Position numbers and translations under genes: made by a program
Assembly (NCBI RefSeq): GCF_003601985.1
Contig: NZ_QZXA01000007.1
Span: forward strand, 186,001-250,000
DNA length: 64,000 nucleotides
Direction of reading: 5' to 3'
From: Mesorhizobium jarvisii
Lineage (GTDB): Bacteria > Pseudomonadota > Alphaproteobacteria > Rhizobiales > Rhizobiaceae
Shown: positions 48,091 to 56,737 of the stretch, piece after piece
How positions within the stretch are numbered: the stretch's first letter is position 1
Layout of the letters: every line of letters starts with the position of its first letter
Notes under the pieces: generated by a model
The model's input: only the letters and a program-made list of their open reading frames with translations
The model's database searches: none
What the model was told of the DNA's origin: nothing

Positions 48091-48993
48091 TTACAACCCA
48101 ACGGCAATCTCCTGGATAAAATCCAGGAATGCCCTGACCTTGGCCGGCGGCAGATGGCGTGATGGGTGGTAGGCGTAGAGTGGGTAAAGTTCTTCCGACC
48201 ACTCCGGCAGGATCGGCACGAGGTCTCCCCGTGCCAGGAACGGCGCCAGGCCGATGGCGAGGCTTTGGAAAATGCCTTGGCCCGCGACGCAGGCCGTGAC
48301 CGCGACGGAAGGATCATCCAGCACCAGACGGCTTGGGATCTTGACCTCGACGATCTCTCCGCCTCGGTGAAACTCCCATGGAAAAGGAAGGCCGGTCTGG
48401 GGATCGCGGAAGAGAAGCGCCTCGTGGTGGACGAGGTCGTGCGGCGATCGCGGCTCGCCGTGCCGTTCGAGATAGGCCGGCGCCGCAACCGTCAGAATCT
48501 GGGCTTCCAGGAGTTTGCGCACGATAAGGGACGATGCATCGGGCGGCCCGAAGCGTATCGCCACGTCTACGCCGCTCATCATCTCCTCGCGATAGTTGCT
48601 GGTCAATAAATCCAGCACGAGCAGTGGATAGCGAGCGAGGAACCGCTGCAGCCCGCCTGCGAGCACCGTGCGTGCGAACCACGGGTCCACCGATACGCGC
48701 AGCCGGCCGCGCACCACCGCCGCCGCGCCCGCGGCCTCGGCCGCAGCCTCATCCAAGCCTGCGAGCAGCGGCATCACCTGCGCATGGAAGCGCCGGCCTT
48801 CCTCGGTCAGGCTGACCTCGCGTGGATTGCGATCGAAGAGCCGCACGCCGACCCTGGCCTCCAGACGCGCGACGGCCCGACTTACCCCCGATGGCGTTAG
48901 GCCGAGCATCTCCGCGGCACGGGCGAAGTTCCCGGCCTCCGTGACCGCTGCCAGGACCCCAATGCCGGTGAGAAGCCGCGTGTCGAAAACCAT
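48091..48993 (-). CDS. LysR-family transcriptional regulator
   Basis: A 300-residue regulator. The N-terminal helix-turn-helix reads LLTGIGVLAAVTEAGNFARA, AEMLGLTPSGVSRAVARLEA; the C-terminal co-inducer domain has LRVSVDPWFARTVLAGGLQR and DVAIRFGPPDASSLIVRKLL, a subclass often acting on oxidoreductases and small-molecule catabolism. It is transcribed toward the molybdoenzyme gene (216-base gap) and divergent from the serine hydrolase-NmrA-AKR row at 49172, either of which may be its target. The start at 48993 is family-typical. Confidence 0.9.
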   Translation of the reverse strand: MVFDTRLLTGIGVLAAVTEAGNFARAAEMLGLTPSGVSRAVARLEARVGVRLFDRNPREVSLTEEGRRFHAQVMPLLAGLDEAAAEAAGAAAVVRGRLRVSVDPWFARTVLAGGLQRFLARYPLLVLDLLTSNYREEMMSGVDVAIRFGPPDASSLIVRKLLEAQILTVAAPAYLERHGEPRSPHDLVHHEALLFRDPQTGLPFPWEFHRGGEIVEVKIPSRLVLDDPSVAVTACVAGQGIFQSLAIGLAPFLARGDLVPILPEWSEELYPLYAYHPSRHLPPAKVRAFLDFIQEIAVGL

Positions 48994-49171
48994 TCGATCT
49001 CCCTTCGCCTACACCCCGATGACGAGGATCGGTGATTTCTAGTCATCATAACACTGATCTTAATGCGCGTGAATCACTGGATGGCGAGACGTACAAGCAT
49101 GGCGTCACCGCAGTGCCGGCCGAGAGAGGCTGAGCAGGTCGGATTTCCTTCGATCCGGAAAGGAGTTAGCC

Positions 49172-50452
49172 ATGAATCACCTCACACGCAGAACGATGCT
49201 TCAGCGCGGCGGAATGCTGGGGGCCATCCTGGCTCTCGATGCGGTCAGCCCCGCTCTGGCCAAGACAACGCCAGCCGGTTCGTCGATGCGGTTCAAGGCG
49301 ATCGACGCCGCCCTGCGCGAAGGCGTTTCGAAGAACGACGTAGCCGGCGTCATCGCCGTCGCGGCGACGCCGAAAGGCATGGTCTATGAGGGTGCCTTCG
49401 GCAAGGCGAACACTGCAACGGGGGCGCCGATGACGCTCGACACGGTGTTCTGGCTGCTGTCGATGACCAAGGCTTTCACGGCTACGGCCTGCATGCAGCT
49501 GATCGAGCAGGGCCGCCTCAATCTGGACGACGACGCGGCGAAATACCTGCCTGAGCTGGCCTCGCCGCAGGTGCTTGACGGCTTTGCCGAGGATGGAACG
49601 CCGCGACTGCGGCCGGCCAAGCGCGCGATCAAGGTGCGCCATCTGCTGACGCATACTTCCGGCTACACCTACTCGATCTGGAGCGAGGCTCTGACCCGCT
49701 ACGAGAAGGTGACGGGCATGCCCGACATCGCGACCTGCAAGAACGCAGCTTTCACCGCCCCGCTCGAATTCGAACCCGGCGAACGGTGGGAATACGGCAT
49801 CAGCATGGACTGGATCGGCAAGCTCGTCGAAGCGGTGTCCGATCAGTCGCTCGAAATCTACTTCCGCGAGAACATCTTCGCGCCGCTCGGCATGAGGGAT
49901 TCAGGCTTCCTGATCGGCACCAAGCAGAAGCGGCGCGTCGCCACCTTCCACAACCGCGGGGCCGATGGCGGGCTGGAGCCGGCGCCCTTCGAGATGCCGC
50001 AACGGCCGGAGTTCTTCATGGGCGGCGGCGGTGCCTTCTCGACACCGCGGGACTATATGGCCTTCCTGCAGGCACTGCTGAATGGCGGCGCGCTGCATGG
50101 CGCGCGAATCCTGCGTCCGGAGACGGTCGCCATGATGATGCAGAACCAGATCGGCGAGCTGAGCGTCCAGGAGATGCGCTCGGCGCAGCCGTCCTATTCC
50201 CGCAGCTTCGACCAGTTCCCGCAACAGCCGCATAAATGGGGCCTGTCCTTCGACATCAACACGCAGCCAGGACCGAATGGGCGCTCCGCCGGCAGCATCT
50301 CCTGGGCAGGTCTGCTCAACTGCTACTTCTGGCTCGACCCGGTGAAGCACGTCACCGGCGCGCTTTTCACCCAGGTCCTGCCCTTCTACGACGAGCGGGT
50401 CGTCGCGCTCTACGGCGCGTTCGAGCGCGGTCTCTATGCCGGGCTCGCCTGA
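49172..50452 (+). CDS. Serine hydrolase of the class C beta-lactamase / esterase EstB superfamily
   Basis: A 426-residue exported hydrolase. A Tat-type signal peptide is present (RRTMLQRGGMLGAIL, cleavage after ALA at 30). The nucleophile motif SMTK (S97, K100) is intact. The expected YxN general-base position falls in ERWEYGISMDWIGKLVEAVS, where Asn is not seen, so the base may be a variant. LLTHTSGYTYSIW and FFMGGGGAFSTPRDYMAFLQ are typical of this esterase and transesterase branch. Beta-lactamase activity is not implied. A ribosome-binding site GGAAAGGAG precedes the start. Next genes encode an NmrA-like protein and an aldo/keto reductase. Confidence 0.85.
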   Translation: MNHLTRRTMLQRGGMLGAILALDAVSPALAKTTPAGSSMRFKAIDAALREGVSKNDVAGVIAVAATPKGMVYEGAFGKANTATGAPMTLDTVFWLLSMTKAFTATACMQLIEQGRLNLDDDAAKYLPELASPQVLDGFAEDGTPRLRPAKRAIKVRHLLTHTSGYTYSIWSEALTRYEKVTGMPDIATCKNAAFTAPLEFEPGERWEYGISMDWIGKLVEAVSDQSLEIYFRENIFAPLGMRDSGFLIGTKQKRRVATFHNRGADGGLEPAPFEMPQRPEFFMGGGGAFSTPRDYMAFLQALLNGGALHGARILRPETVAMMMQNQIGELSVQEMRSAQPSYSRSFDQFPQQPHKWGLSFDINTQPGPNGRSAGSISWAGLLNCYFWLDPVKHVTGALFTQVLPFYDERVVALYGAFERGLYAGLA

Positions 50453-50490
50453 ACCCCTGGCGATCGACACCAACCTTTTGGAGAACCACC

Positions 50491-51366
50491 ATGTATGCAA
50501 TCACCGGAGTAACCGGCAAGGTCGGCGGCGCGCTTGCGCGCAGCCTTCTCGCCGAGGGATTGCCTGTCCGCGCCGTCCTGCGTGACGCGGCCAAGGCAGC
50601 GGAGTGGAGACGTCGCGGCTGTGATGTCGCCTTGGCCGAGATGGACGATGCGGCAAGCCTGGCCTCGGCCTTCAGGGAGGCTGCGGGCGTCTTCATCCTG
50701 CCGCCCTCCGAGTTCGATCCGGAACCCGGCTTTCCCGAGGCTATGCGCGTCATCTCGGCCGTGACCGCTGCCTTGGCCGAGGCGCGTCCCGGCAAGGTGG
50801 TCTGCCTGTCGACCATCGGCGCGGACGCGCCGCACGAGAACCTGCTGACCCAGCGCACGCTGATGGAACAGGCGCTGAACGGGATCGGGCTTCCGGTCAC
50901 CTTCCTGAGGCCCGGCTGGTTCTTGGAGAATGCGCTCTGGGACATTCCCTCGGCGCGCGACGAAGGCGTGCTGCGCAGCTTCCTGCAGCCGGCCGACAGG
51001 CCGTTGCCGATGGTCGCGACGCAAGATGTCGGGCGCCTGGCCGCCGTGCTGCTTCAGGAGAATTGGATCGGGACGCGGGTTATCGAACTGGAGGGGCCTG
51101 TCCGCGTCTCGCCCAACGATCTCGCCCGCGCCTTCGCCACGGTGCTGGAGCGCCCGGTCAAGGTCGAGACGGTGCCGCGCGAGAGCTGGGAGCAGATCTT
51201 CCGTTCCCAGGGTACGCAAAATCCGGTGCCGCGGATCCGGATGCTTGACGGCTTCAACGAGGGCTGGATCGAGTTCAGAGACCAAGGCCGGTCGGCGATC
51301 AAAGGGACAACGACGCTCGATAGCGTTATCACCAACCTCGTCGCGGCGAGCCGGTCAGCCACCTGA
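50491..51366 (+). CDS. NmrA-like NAD(P)-binding protein
   Basis: A 291-residue atypical SDR. The nucleotide site is YAITGVTGKVGGALARSLLA near the N-terminus, followed by VRAVLRD and the FLRPGWFLENALWDIPSARD segment typical of NmrA and quinone-reductase-like members. There is no YxxxK pair. Members act as redox sensors or reductases. A TTGGAGAACC ribosome-binding site is present. It starts 38 bases after the serine hydrolase gene and lies before the aldo/keto reductase, so the three may be one unit under the divergent LysR gene. Confidence 0.85.
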   Translation: MYAITGVTGKVGGALARSLLAEGLPVRAVLRDAAKAAEWRRRGCDVALAEMDDAASLASAFREAAGVFILPPSEFDPEPGFPEAMRVISAVTAALAEARPGKVVCLSTIGADAPHENLLTQRTLMEQALNGIGLPVTFLRPGWFLENALWDIPSARDEGVLRSFLQPADRPLPMVATQDVGRLAAVLLQENWIGTRVIELEGPVRVSPNDLARAFATVLERPVKVETVPRESWEQIFRSQGTQNPVPRIRMLDGFNEGWIEFRDQGRSAIKGTTTLDSVITNLVAASRSAT

Positions 51367-51469
51367 CACGGTCACGATTTGGCGCATGGACTTGCGAACC
51401 AGTCGCTGGCGCGAAGCGGTGGCGGTCGCCCGTGCCCTGCCATCGCCACAGTTTCGAAAGGAAATCATC

Positions 51470-52297
51470 ATGGAATCGATCATCACGCAGGGCGTTGCGA
51501 TCCCGCGCCTCGGTTTCGGTACGTTCCGCATGCCAGGGGACGACGCCCAGCCGGTCGTCGAGAGCGCCATTGCGCTCGGCTACCGACATATCGACACCGC
51601 GGCGATGTACGAGAACGAAGCCGCCGTCGGCGCCGCCATAGCAGCGTCCGGCGTGAACCGGAACGAGCTCTTCGTCACGACGAAGGTATGGCACGACCAA
51701 CTTGCGCCGGATGCGTTGCGCCGGGCCTTTGACATCAGCCTGGGCAAGCTGAGGCTCGACCATGTCGATCTTTACATGATCCACTGGCCGTCCAAAGACT
51801 TCGACATCAAGGCGACGCTGGAAGCGTTGATGTCGCTGCGGGAGCAAGGCCTCACGCGTGCGATCGGCGTGTGCAACTTCAACCTGCCGATGATCCGCCG
51901 CGCCGTGGAGGAGATCGGTGCGCCGATCGCGAGCGTCCAGCTCGAATACCACCCATTCCTGTCGCAGGACCGGATGCTGTCCTACCTGCGGGGCAACGGC
52001 ATCCCCTTGACGGCCTACGCGCCGCTCGCCCAGGGCCGGGCCGCCAGTGACGCAACGCTCGCCGGCCTCGGGCGCAAGCATGGCTGCAGCGCAGCGCAGA
52101 TGGCCATCGCCTGGCTTCTGGACCAGGAGGGCGTCATCGTGATCCCGAAAGCCGCGCGCCCCGAAAGCCAGAAGTCCAATCTCGATGCGCTCGGCATTCG
52201 GCTCGACGATGAGGATCGCGCGACGATTGCTGCTCTGCCGAAGGACCAGCGCTTCGTCCGGCCACCCTTCGCACCCGATTGGAATGCCGCTGCATGA
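51470..52297 (+). CDS. Aldo/keto reductase
   Basis: A 275-residue NADPH-dependent reductase with the complete catalytic tetrad D42, Y47 (YRHIDTAAMYENE), K72 (VTTKVW) and H105 (YMIHWPS). GVCNFNL and IPKAARPESQKSNLDALGI bind the cofactor. It is closest to the 2,5-diketogluconate reductase (DkgA/B) branch, which also reduces methylglyoxal and aldehydes. The ATG at 51470 has a GAAAGGAAA ribosome-binding site; an in-frame upstream extension is an artefact of the preceding gene's other frame. It is the third gene in the row. Confidence 0.9.
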   Translation: MESIITQGVAIPRLGFGTFRMPGDDAQPVVESAIALGYRHIDTAAMYENEAAVGAAIAASGVNRNELFVTTKVWHDQLAPDALRRAFDISLGKLRLDHVDLYMIHWPSKDFDIKATLEALMSLREQGLTRAIGVCNFNLPMIRRAVEEIGAPIASVQLEYHPFLSQDRMLSYLRGNGIPLTAYAPLAQGRAASDATLAGLGRKHGCSAAQMAIAWLLDQEGVIVIPKAARPESQKSNLDALGIRLDDEDRATIAALPKDQRFVRPPFAPDWNAAA

Positions 52298-52361
52298 AAT
52301 CGCGGCATGGGGCTGGCGCTGTGATCGGTCCCAATCGCGGTTTGCGACGAGGTCGGCCGCC

Positions 52362-54239
52362 CTACTCCGCCGTGCCTTCCTCATACTCGGCCGACATGGT
52401 CAGCCATTTTTCCTCGTGGCCGGCCAGCGTCTGGGCGAGCTGCGAGCGCTCCTTGGCCAGGCGCGTCGCCGTCGAGGGATCCTTTTCGTAGATCGCCGGA
52501 TTGGCCAGTTCGTCCTCGATGCCGTCGATGCGTTTGCGGATGCGGTCCATCAGCGCTTCTGTGGCGCGGATTTCCTTGGCCAGCGGTTCGAAGGCGGCGC
52601 GGCGCGCCGCCGCATCGCGGCGGCGGTCGGCTTTTGACGCCTTGTCGGCCTCGCGCCTGCCGCGGCGGTCGCCGGACACGCCGGTGACCAGCGTCTTGTA
52701 GTCCTCCAGGTCGCCCTCATACGGATTGACCGCCCCGTCCTTGACCAGCCAGAGCCGGTCGGCGGTCGCCTCAAGCAAATGGCGGTCGTGCGAGATCAGG
52801 ATGACAGCCCCGGGAAATTCGTTGAGCGCATGGATCAGCGATTCACGGCTGTCGATGTCGAGATGGTTGGTCGGCTCGTCGAGGATGAACAGGTTCGGCC
52901 CCTCGAAGGCCGACAAGCCCATCAAAAGCCGCGCCTTCTCGCCGCCGGACAAGTCCTTGGCTGGCGTATTCATCTTCTCGGTCGTCAGACCGAACTGGGC
53001 AACACGACCGCGCACCTTGGACTCCGGCGCCTCCGGCATCAGCCGGCGGACATGCTCATAGGCGTTTTCCTCCGGACGCAGATCGTCGAGCTGATGCTGG
53101 GCGAAGATCGCCACCTTCAGCCCGGGCGCCACCGTCATCGTGCCGCTCTCCTGCTTGAGCCGGCCCGACAGCAGCTTGGCGAAGGTCGACTTGCCGTTGC
53201 CGTTGGCGCCAAGCAGCGCGATGCGGTCGTCGGCGTCTATGCGCAACGTCATTTTCTTCAGGATCGGCTGGCCTTCGGTGTAGCCGACATTGACGTTGTT
53301 CAGCGCCACGATCGGCGAGGCCACGGTCTTCACCGGTTCGGGAAAAGAGAACGGCCGCACCGAATCGTTCACGATCGCCGCGATCGGCTTCATCTTTTCC
53401 AGGGCCTTGATGCGTGACTGCGCCTGTCTGGCCTTGGACGCCTTGGCGCGGAACCGCTCGACGAAGGATTCCATGTGCTTGCGGGCGGCCTCCTGTTTGA
53501 CGCGACCCTTTTCCTGCAATTCCTTCTGCTCGGTGTATTGGCGCTCGAACTGATCGTAGCCGCCGCGCCAGAAGGTCAGCTTCTTCTGGTCGAGATGAAC
53601 GATCGAGTTGACGGCACGGTTGAGCAGGTCGCGATCGTGCGAAATCAGAAGCACGGTGTGCGGGTATTTCGACACGTAGTTTTCCAGCCACAGCGTGCCT
53701 TCGAGATCGAGATAGTTGGTCGGCTCGTCGAGCAGGAGCAGATCAGGCTCTGAAAACAGCACGGCGGCCAATGCCACGCGCATGCGCCAGCCGCCGGAGA
53801 AGGACGAGGCCGGCCGGCGCTGCGCCGCGTCGTCGAAGCCGAGGCCGGCGAGGATGGTTGCCGCGCGGGACTCGGCCGAATGCGCGTCGATGTCGGCCAG
53901 CCGCATGTGGATGTCGGCGATGCGGTGCGGATCGGTGGCGGTCTTTTCCTCTTCGAGCAGCGCCGTGCGTTCGAGGTCGGCCTTGAGCACGATCTCGATC
54001 AGCGGCTCCTCGGTTCCCGGCGCTTCCTGCGCCACCTGGCCGATGCGCGTATTCTTCGGCAGGCTGATCGAGCCGGTCTCGGAGGGAAAATCGCCGGTGA
54101 TGGCCTTGAACAGCGTCGTCTTGCCGGTACCGTTGCGGCCGACAAGGCCGGCCTTGGTGCCGGCCGGCAAGGTCAGCGAGGCATGGTCGAGAAGCAGGCG
54201 CCCGGCCATGCGGAGCGAAAGGTCGTTGATGATCAGCAT
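52362..54239 (-). CDS. ABC-F family ATPase (Uup/YheS-like)
   Basis: A 625-residue soluble protein with two ABC domains and no membrane part. The first domain has GRNGTGKTTLFKAI, SFSGGWRMRVALA and LLLLDEPTNYLDLEG; the second has GANGNGKSTFAKLL, LSGGEKARLLMGL and LFILDEPTNHLDIDS. The interdomain linker is the basic helical P-site tRNA-interaction motif region (KEKGRVKQEAARKHMESF-like). A charged C-terminal coiled coil (GRREADKASKADRRRDAAAR) follows. ABC-F proteins act on the ribosome E-site to relieve stalls. The start at 54239 (MLIINDLSLRMAGRLLLDHA) begins the first ABC domain. Confidence 0.92.
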   Translation of the reverse strand: MLIINDLSLRMAGRLLLDHASLTLPAGTKAGLVGRNGTGKTTLFKAITGDFPSETGSISLPKNTRIGQVAQEAPGTEEPLIEIVLKADLERTALLEEEKTATDPHRIADIHMRLADIDAHSAESRAATILAGLGFDDAAQRRPASSFSGGWRMRVALAAVLFSEPDLLLLDEPTNYLDLEGTLWLENYVSKYPHTVLLISHDRDLLNRAVNSIVHLDQKKLTFWRGGYDQFERQYTEQKELQEKGRVKQEAARKHMESFVERFRAKASKARQAQSRIKALEKMKPIAAIVNDSVRPFSFPEPVKTVASPIVALNNVNVGYTEGQPILKKMTLRIDADDRIALLGANGNGKSTFAKLLSGRLKQESGTMTVAPGLKVAIFAQHQLDDLRPEENAYEHVRRLMPEAPESKVRGRVAQFGLTTEKMNTPAKDLSGGEKARLLMGLSAFEGPNLFILDEPTNHLDIDSRESLIHALNEFPGAVILISHDRHLLEATADRLWLVKDGAVNPYEGDLEDYKTLVTGVSGDRRGRREADKASKADRRRDAAARRAAFEPLAKEIRATEALMDRIRKRIDGIEDELANPAIYEKDPSTATRLAKERSQLAQTLAGHEEKWLTMSAEYEEGTAE

Positions 54240-54691
54240 GGCCGCGCTTTTGCACTGGACATCAACGCTTCGCAAGACCTTCCGGGCCAGTTGGCCGCAC
54301 AAGGCCTGAAACACAGGCGGGAGCGCGAGGCGAATTGGTGGCCTTGTCCGTGAAATTCGTGCCTGTCCTCGACGACCGCCGAAGGCCTGATCGCGAAACG
54401 CGCCTGCGCTCATCACCGGAAAATCCTCGAAGGCTAAAGGCAAAGTCTATCGGCACACTGTCCGCGCCGTGGTGGTCAATATTGAACAGACGGGCGCCCG
54501 ACGCGCGTCCTACGCTTCACGAGCTGACGAAACCGGACTGCCCCCCAACCACGTTTGGTTACGACAGCAGGAACCCCGGCCGGGGATTTTTCAGCATGGC
54601 AAAGGAAACGGCTCGGCATCAATCGGAAAACCGGGTCCGATGAAACTCCCATCAGGGCCCGAATGAACCAAGGCGGCATGGAGATTCGAGG
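54240..54691. other. Intergenic region upstream of the ABC-F gene
   Basis: About 450 bases with no convincing coding frame. It holds GGTCAATATTGA at 54474-54485, a relative of the palindrome before the Crp gene. A CCCCGGCCGGGG palindrome followed by ATTTTTC lies at 54574-54591, a terminator-like signal on the plus strand with no obvious plus-strand gene before it. Confidence 0.5.
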
Positions 54692-54904
54692 ATGGCCACG
54701 CTTCCGTTGGCGCTCAAGATCGCAGACGCCGTTTCCGATGCCCAGCGGCGTCGGCGCAGGCTGGACATAGCAGCCGTTGCCAGTCTGTTGCTCGACGCCC
54801 ATCCCGAGGCTGGGCATAGTTTGATGGAAATTGCCGACACATTGCGGGATGAAGTTGCATCCCAAGGAACCTTGGCACAGGGAACTGCAGCGACGTCTTG
54901 TTAG
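54692..54904 (+). CDS. Possible small protein (70 aa)
   Basis: The frame from ATG 54692 reads MATLPLALKIADAVSDAQRR, then RRRLDIAAVASLLLDAHPEA and GHSLMEIADTLRDEVASQGT, which looks like a compact helical protein. The ribosome-binding site (CGAGG directly before the ATG) is too close to be ideal. No family is recognised. It is followed by about 270 bases without a clear gene and then a Crp/Fnr regulator. Confidence 0.45.
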   Translation: MATLPLALKIADAVSDAQRRRRRLDIAAVASLLLDAHPEAGHSLMEIADTLRDEVASQGTLAQGTAATSC

Positions 54905-55069
54905 CATCGACATCGCAGGCCGACTTCCCAACCATTCCGAACACTGCGGCGGGCGTGCCTTACGTGACGAAGCCCCGGCCAGGGACTCTTCAAGACGCCA
55001 GGAGATCGGGGGAGGAAGACCCGAATAACGCCGACCGCATTTGGATAGTCTTCGCAGCGGGCCGCGTCT

Positions 55070-55083
55070 GGTCAATATTGACC
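55070..55083. promoter_or_regulatory. Palindrome GGTCAATATTGACC upstream of the Crp/Fnr gene
   Basis: A perfect 14-base palindrome 92 bases before the proposed Crp/Fnr start. Twelve of its bases recur at 54474-54485. It does not match the FNR/FixK consensus TTGAT-N4-ATCAA. It could be an autoregulatory site. Confidence 0.45.
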
Positions 55084-55175
55084 GGTTCCGCGAGATATCG
55101 GATTCTGTTTCATCGAGGCTGAAGCCTCGTCAGCATCGTGATAAAATCCAATCTGGTCAGTGGATGGGGTCATTG

Positions 55176-55847
55176 ATGGAAGGAAGATCAGATCAGCCGT
55201 TCGACCCGAAGGTTTTTCTGGCGAAAGCAGATCTCGGGCGCACCATCACACGGTATGGACCCAACCAGAAGATATTCTCGCAAGGCGATGTCGCGGCTTC
55301 GGTCTTCTACATCAATGAGGGCCAGGTCAAAATCAGTGTCCTGTCCGAACAGGGAAAGGAAGCTGTCGTCGCCATAATGGGGACCGACGATTTCTTCGGC
55401 GAAGGTTGCTTGGCCGGCCAGACCCGGCGCATGGCAACGGCGGTTGCGATGACCGATTGCGAGATCATGCAGTTGGACAAGAATGCGATCATGCGCGTCA
55501 TTCATGATGAGCCGGCCTTTTCGGAAATGTTCATCGCGCATCTTCTGACACGAACCATCCGTGTCGAAGAGGATCTGGTCGATCAGCTTTTCAATTCGAG
55601 CGAAAAGCGCCTGGCACGGGCACTTCTGCTGCTTGCAAATTTCGGCAAGGAAGGAAAGCCAGAACCCATTCTCGGCAAGGTCAACCAGGAGACGCTTGCC
55701 GAAATGATCGGCACAACGCGACCGAGAGTCAGCTACTTCATGAACAAGTTCCGCGACCTCGGATTCATCGAGTACAATGGGAAACTCGTGGTGCACAGTT
55801 CGCTGCTGAACGTGGTTCTGCACGATCAACCACAAATCAGACGGTGA
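55176..55847 (+). CDS. Crp/Fnr-family transcriptional regulator
   Basis: A 223-residue regulator. The cyclic-nucleotide-type beta barrel (about 20-125) has IFSQGDVAASVFYINEGQVK and FFGEGCLAGQTRRMATAVAM, and the dimer helix has FSEMFIAHLLTRTIRVEEDL. The helix-turn-helix reads NQETLAEMIGTTRPRVSYFM, NKFRDLGFIEY. It lacks the four N-terminal cysteines of FNR, so oxygen sensing through an iron-sulfur cluster is unlikely. The start is 55176 or an ATG four codons upstream (55164). A strong terminator follows. Confidence 0.88.
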   Translation: MEGRSDQPFDPKVFLAKADLGRTITRYGPNQKIFSQGDVAASVFYINEGQVKISVLSEQGKEAVVAIMGTDDFFGEGCLAGQTRRMATAVAMTDCEIMQLDKNAIMRVIHDEPAFSEMFIAHLLTRTIRVEEDLVDQLFNSSEKRLARALLLLANFGKEGKPEPILGKVNQETLAEMIGTTRPRVSYFMNKFRDLGFIEYNGKLVVHSSLLNVVLHDQPQIRR

Positions 55848-55877
55848 ACCCGGAAGGGCAAAGCCGCCTTCCGGGTT
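55847..55877. terminator. Terminator hairpin after the Crp/Fnr gene
   Basis: A perfect 11-bp stem (aacccggaagg / ccttccgggtt) with a 9-base loop, starting at the stop codon and followed by ctattgg. It lies between the Crp/Fnr and MucR-like genes, which are convergent, and could serve both strands. Confidence 0.75.
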
Positions 55878-55922
55878 CTATTGGCTGTCGCGTCTAGGCC
55901 AACTGGCCGGGGCGCTTCCCGC

Positions 55923-56381
55923 TTAGCCAGCCGCCTTGCGCTTGGCTCCCTTTGCCACGGCGGCCGGTGCGGCTGCCGGTTTGCGGCCAAGTCCCGTCGA
56001 CTTTGCTAGCGCCGACCGGGTCGCCGAGTAATTGGGAGCGACCATCGGATAGTCCGGCGGCAAGCTCCATTTGGCCCGATAGTCGTCCGGGCTCAGACCA
56101 TAGTCTGTCCTGAGATGTCGCTTGAGCGACTTGAACTTCTTTCCGTCTTCCAGGCAGATGATGTAGTCGGGAAACACCGACTTTTTCGGGTTTACGGCCG
56201 GAACCAGGCTCGGGCTTTCTACGACGACCGCGCCAGCCAACTTTCGAACCGAGGCGCTGACGCTGGCAATCAGGTCAGGCAGGCCGGAAGCTGGTAGCGG
56301 ATTGTTGCCTACATAGGCCGAGACAATATCGGCCGTTAGCTCTATAACGGTCTTATCCTCGATATTTGACAATTCTTTCAT
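55923..56381 (-). CDS. Ros/MucR-family transcriptional regulator with altered zinc-finger ligands
   Basis: A 152-residue regulator of the prokaryotic zinc-finger family that controls exopolysaccharide, motility and symbiosis genes in rhizobia. The N-terminal dimer region (IEDKTVIELTADIVSAYVGN) is followed by the finger CLEDGKKFKSLKRHL (76-90) and the downstream YRAKWSLPPDYPMVAPNYSA. Aligned with Ros ligands C-C-H-H, the positions here are C76, D79, H89 and D93 (RTDYG), so the last histidine is also lost. A basic alanine/lysine tail ends the protein. M. loti homologues with lost zinc ligands are known, so it may fold without zinc. Confidence 0.88.
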   Translation of the reverse strand: MKELSNIEDKTVIELTADIVSAYVGNNPLPASGLPDLIASVSASVRKLAGAVVVESPSLVPAVNPKKSVFPDYIICLEDGKKFKSLKRHLRTDYGLSPDDYRAKWSLPPDYPMVAPNYSATRSALAKSTGLGRKPAAAPAAVAKGAKRKAAG

Positions 56382-56533
56382 CCTATTTGCGAGAAAGTCA
56401 TCCACCCCAGCGAAGACTTCGTCGACGTATCTCTTTAACCGCGTCCCCCCAACGGGCCGCCAAGTACCAAAACGAATCAAGACTTGGCGTCAACTATCTT
56501 TATGGGAAATGCACGCTGCGCAATTTAGAAAAT

Positions 56534-56737
56534 CTAATACTTGGAAGCAGCAGACTTGGTCGTCCGGGTATCGGCCAATATCTCAAGAATACGCCGCCAA
56601 CGGGCACAGCGCCCGAAATCCTTCTGCTCAATTGCCTTTTCGGCCTTCATCGCCGCGTAGAGCGGTGCTTCGGCACCAAATTCCTTGATCAGCCAATGCG
56701 CTTCCTGCCTGGCGAGACGTTCATTGTCGTCAAACAT
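56534..56737 (-). CDS. Small hypothetical protein (67 aa)
   Basis: It starts MFDDNERLARQEAHWLIKEF, followed by GAEAPLYAAMKAEKAIEQKD and RWRRILEILADTRTT; a compact charged helical protein. I recall similar ORFs as hypothetical proteins across Rhizobiales but know no function. It overlaps the end of the DMT transporter gene by eight bases and is therefore the last gene of the oxygenase-transporter set or a passenger in it. Confidence 0.65.
   Translation of the reverse strand: MFDDNERLARQEAHWLIKEFGAEAPLYAAMKAEKAIEQKDFGRCARWRRILEILADTRTTKSAASKY

Noticed and set aside
49172..50452. Calling the serine hydrolase a beta-lactamase resistance gene
   Set aside because: SMTK is present but the YxN-type motif is not, and the size and Tat signal fit esterase/EstB-like relatives; nothing supports antibiotic hydrolysis.
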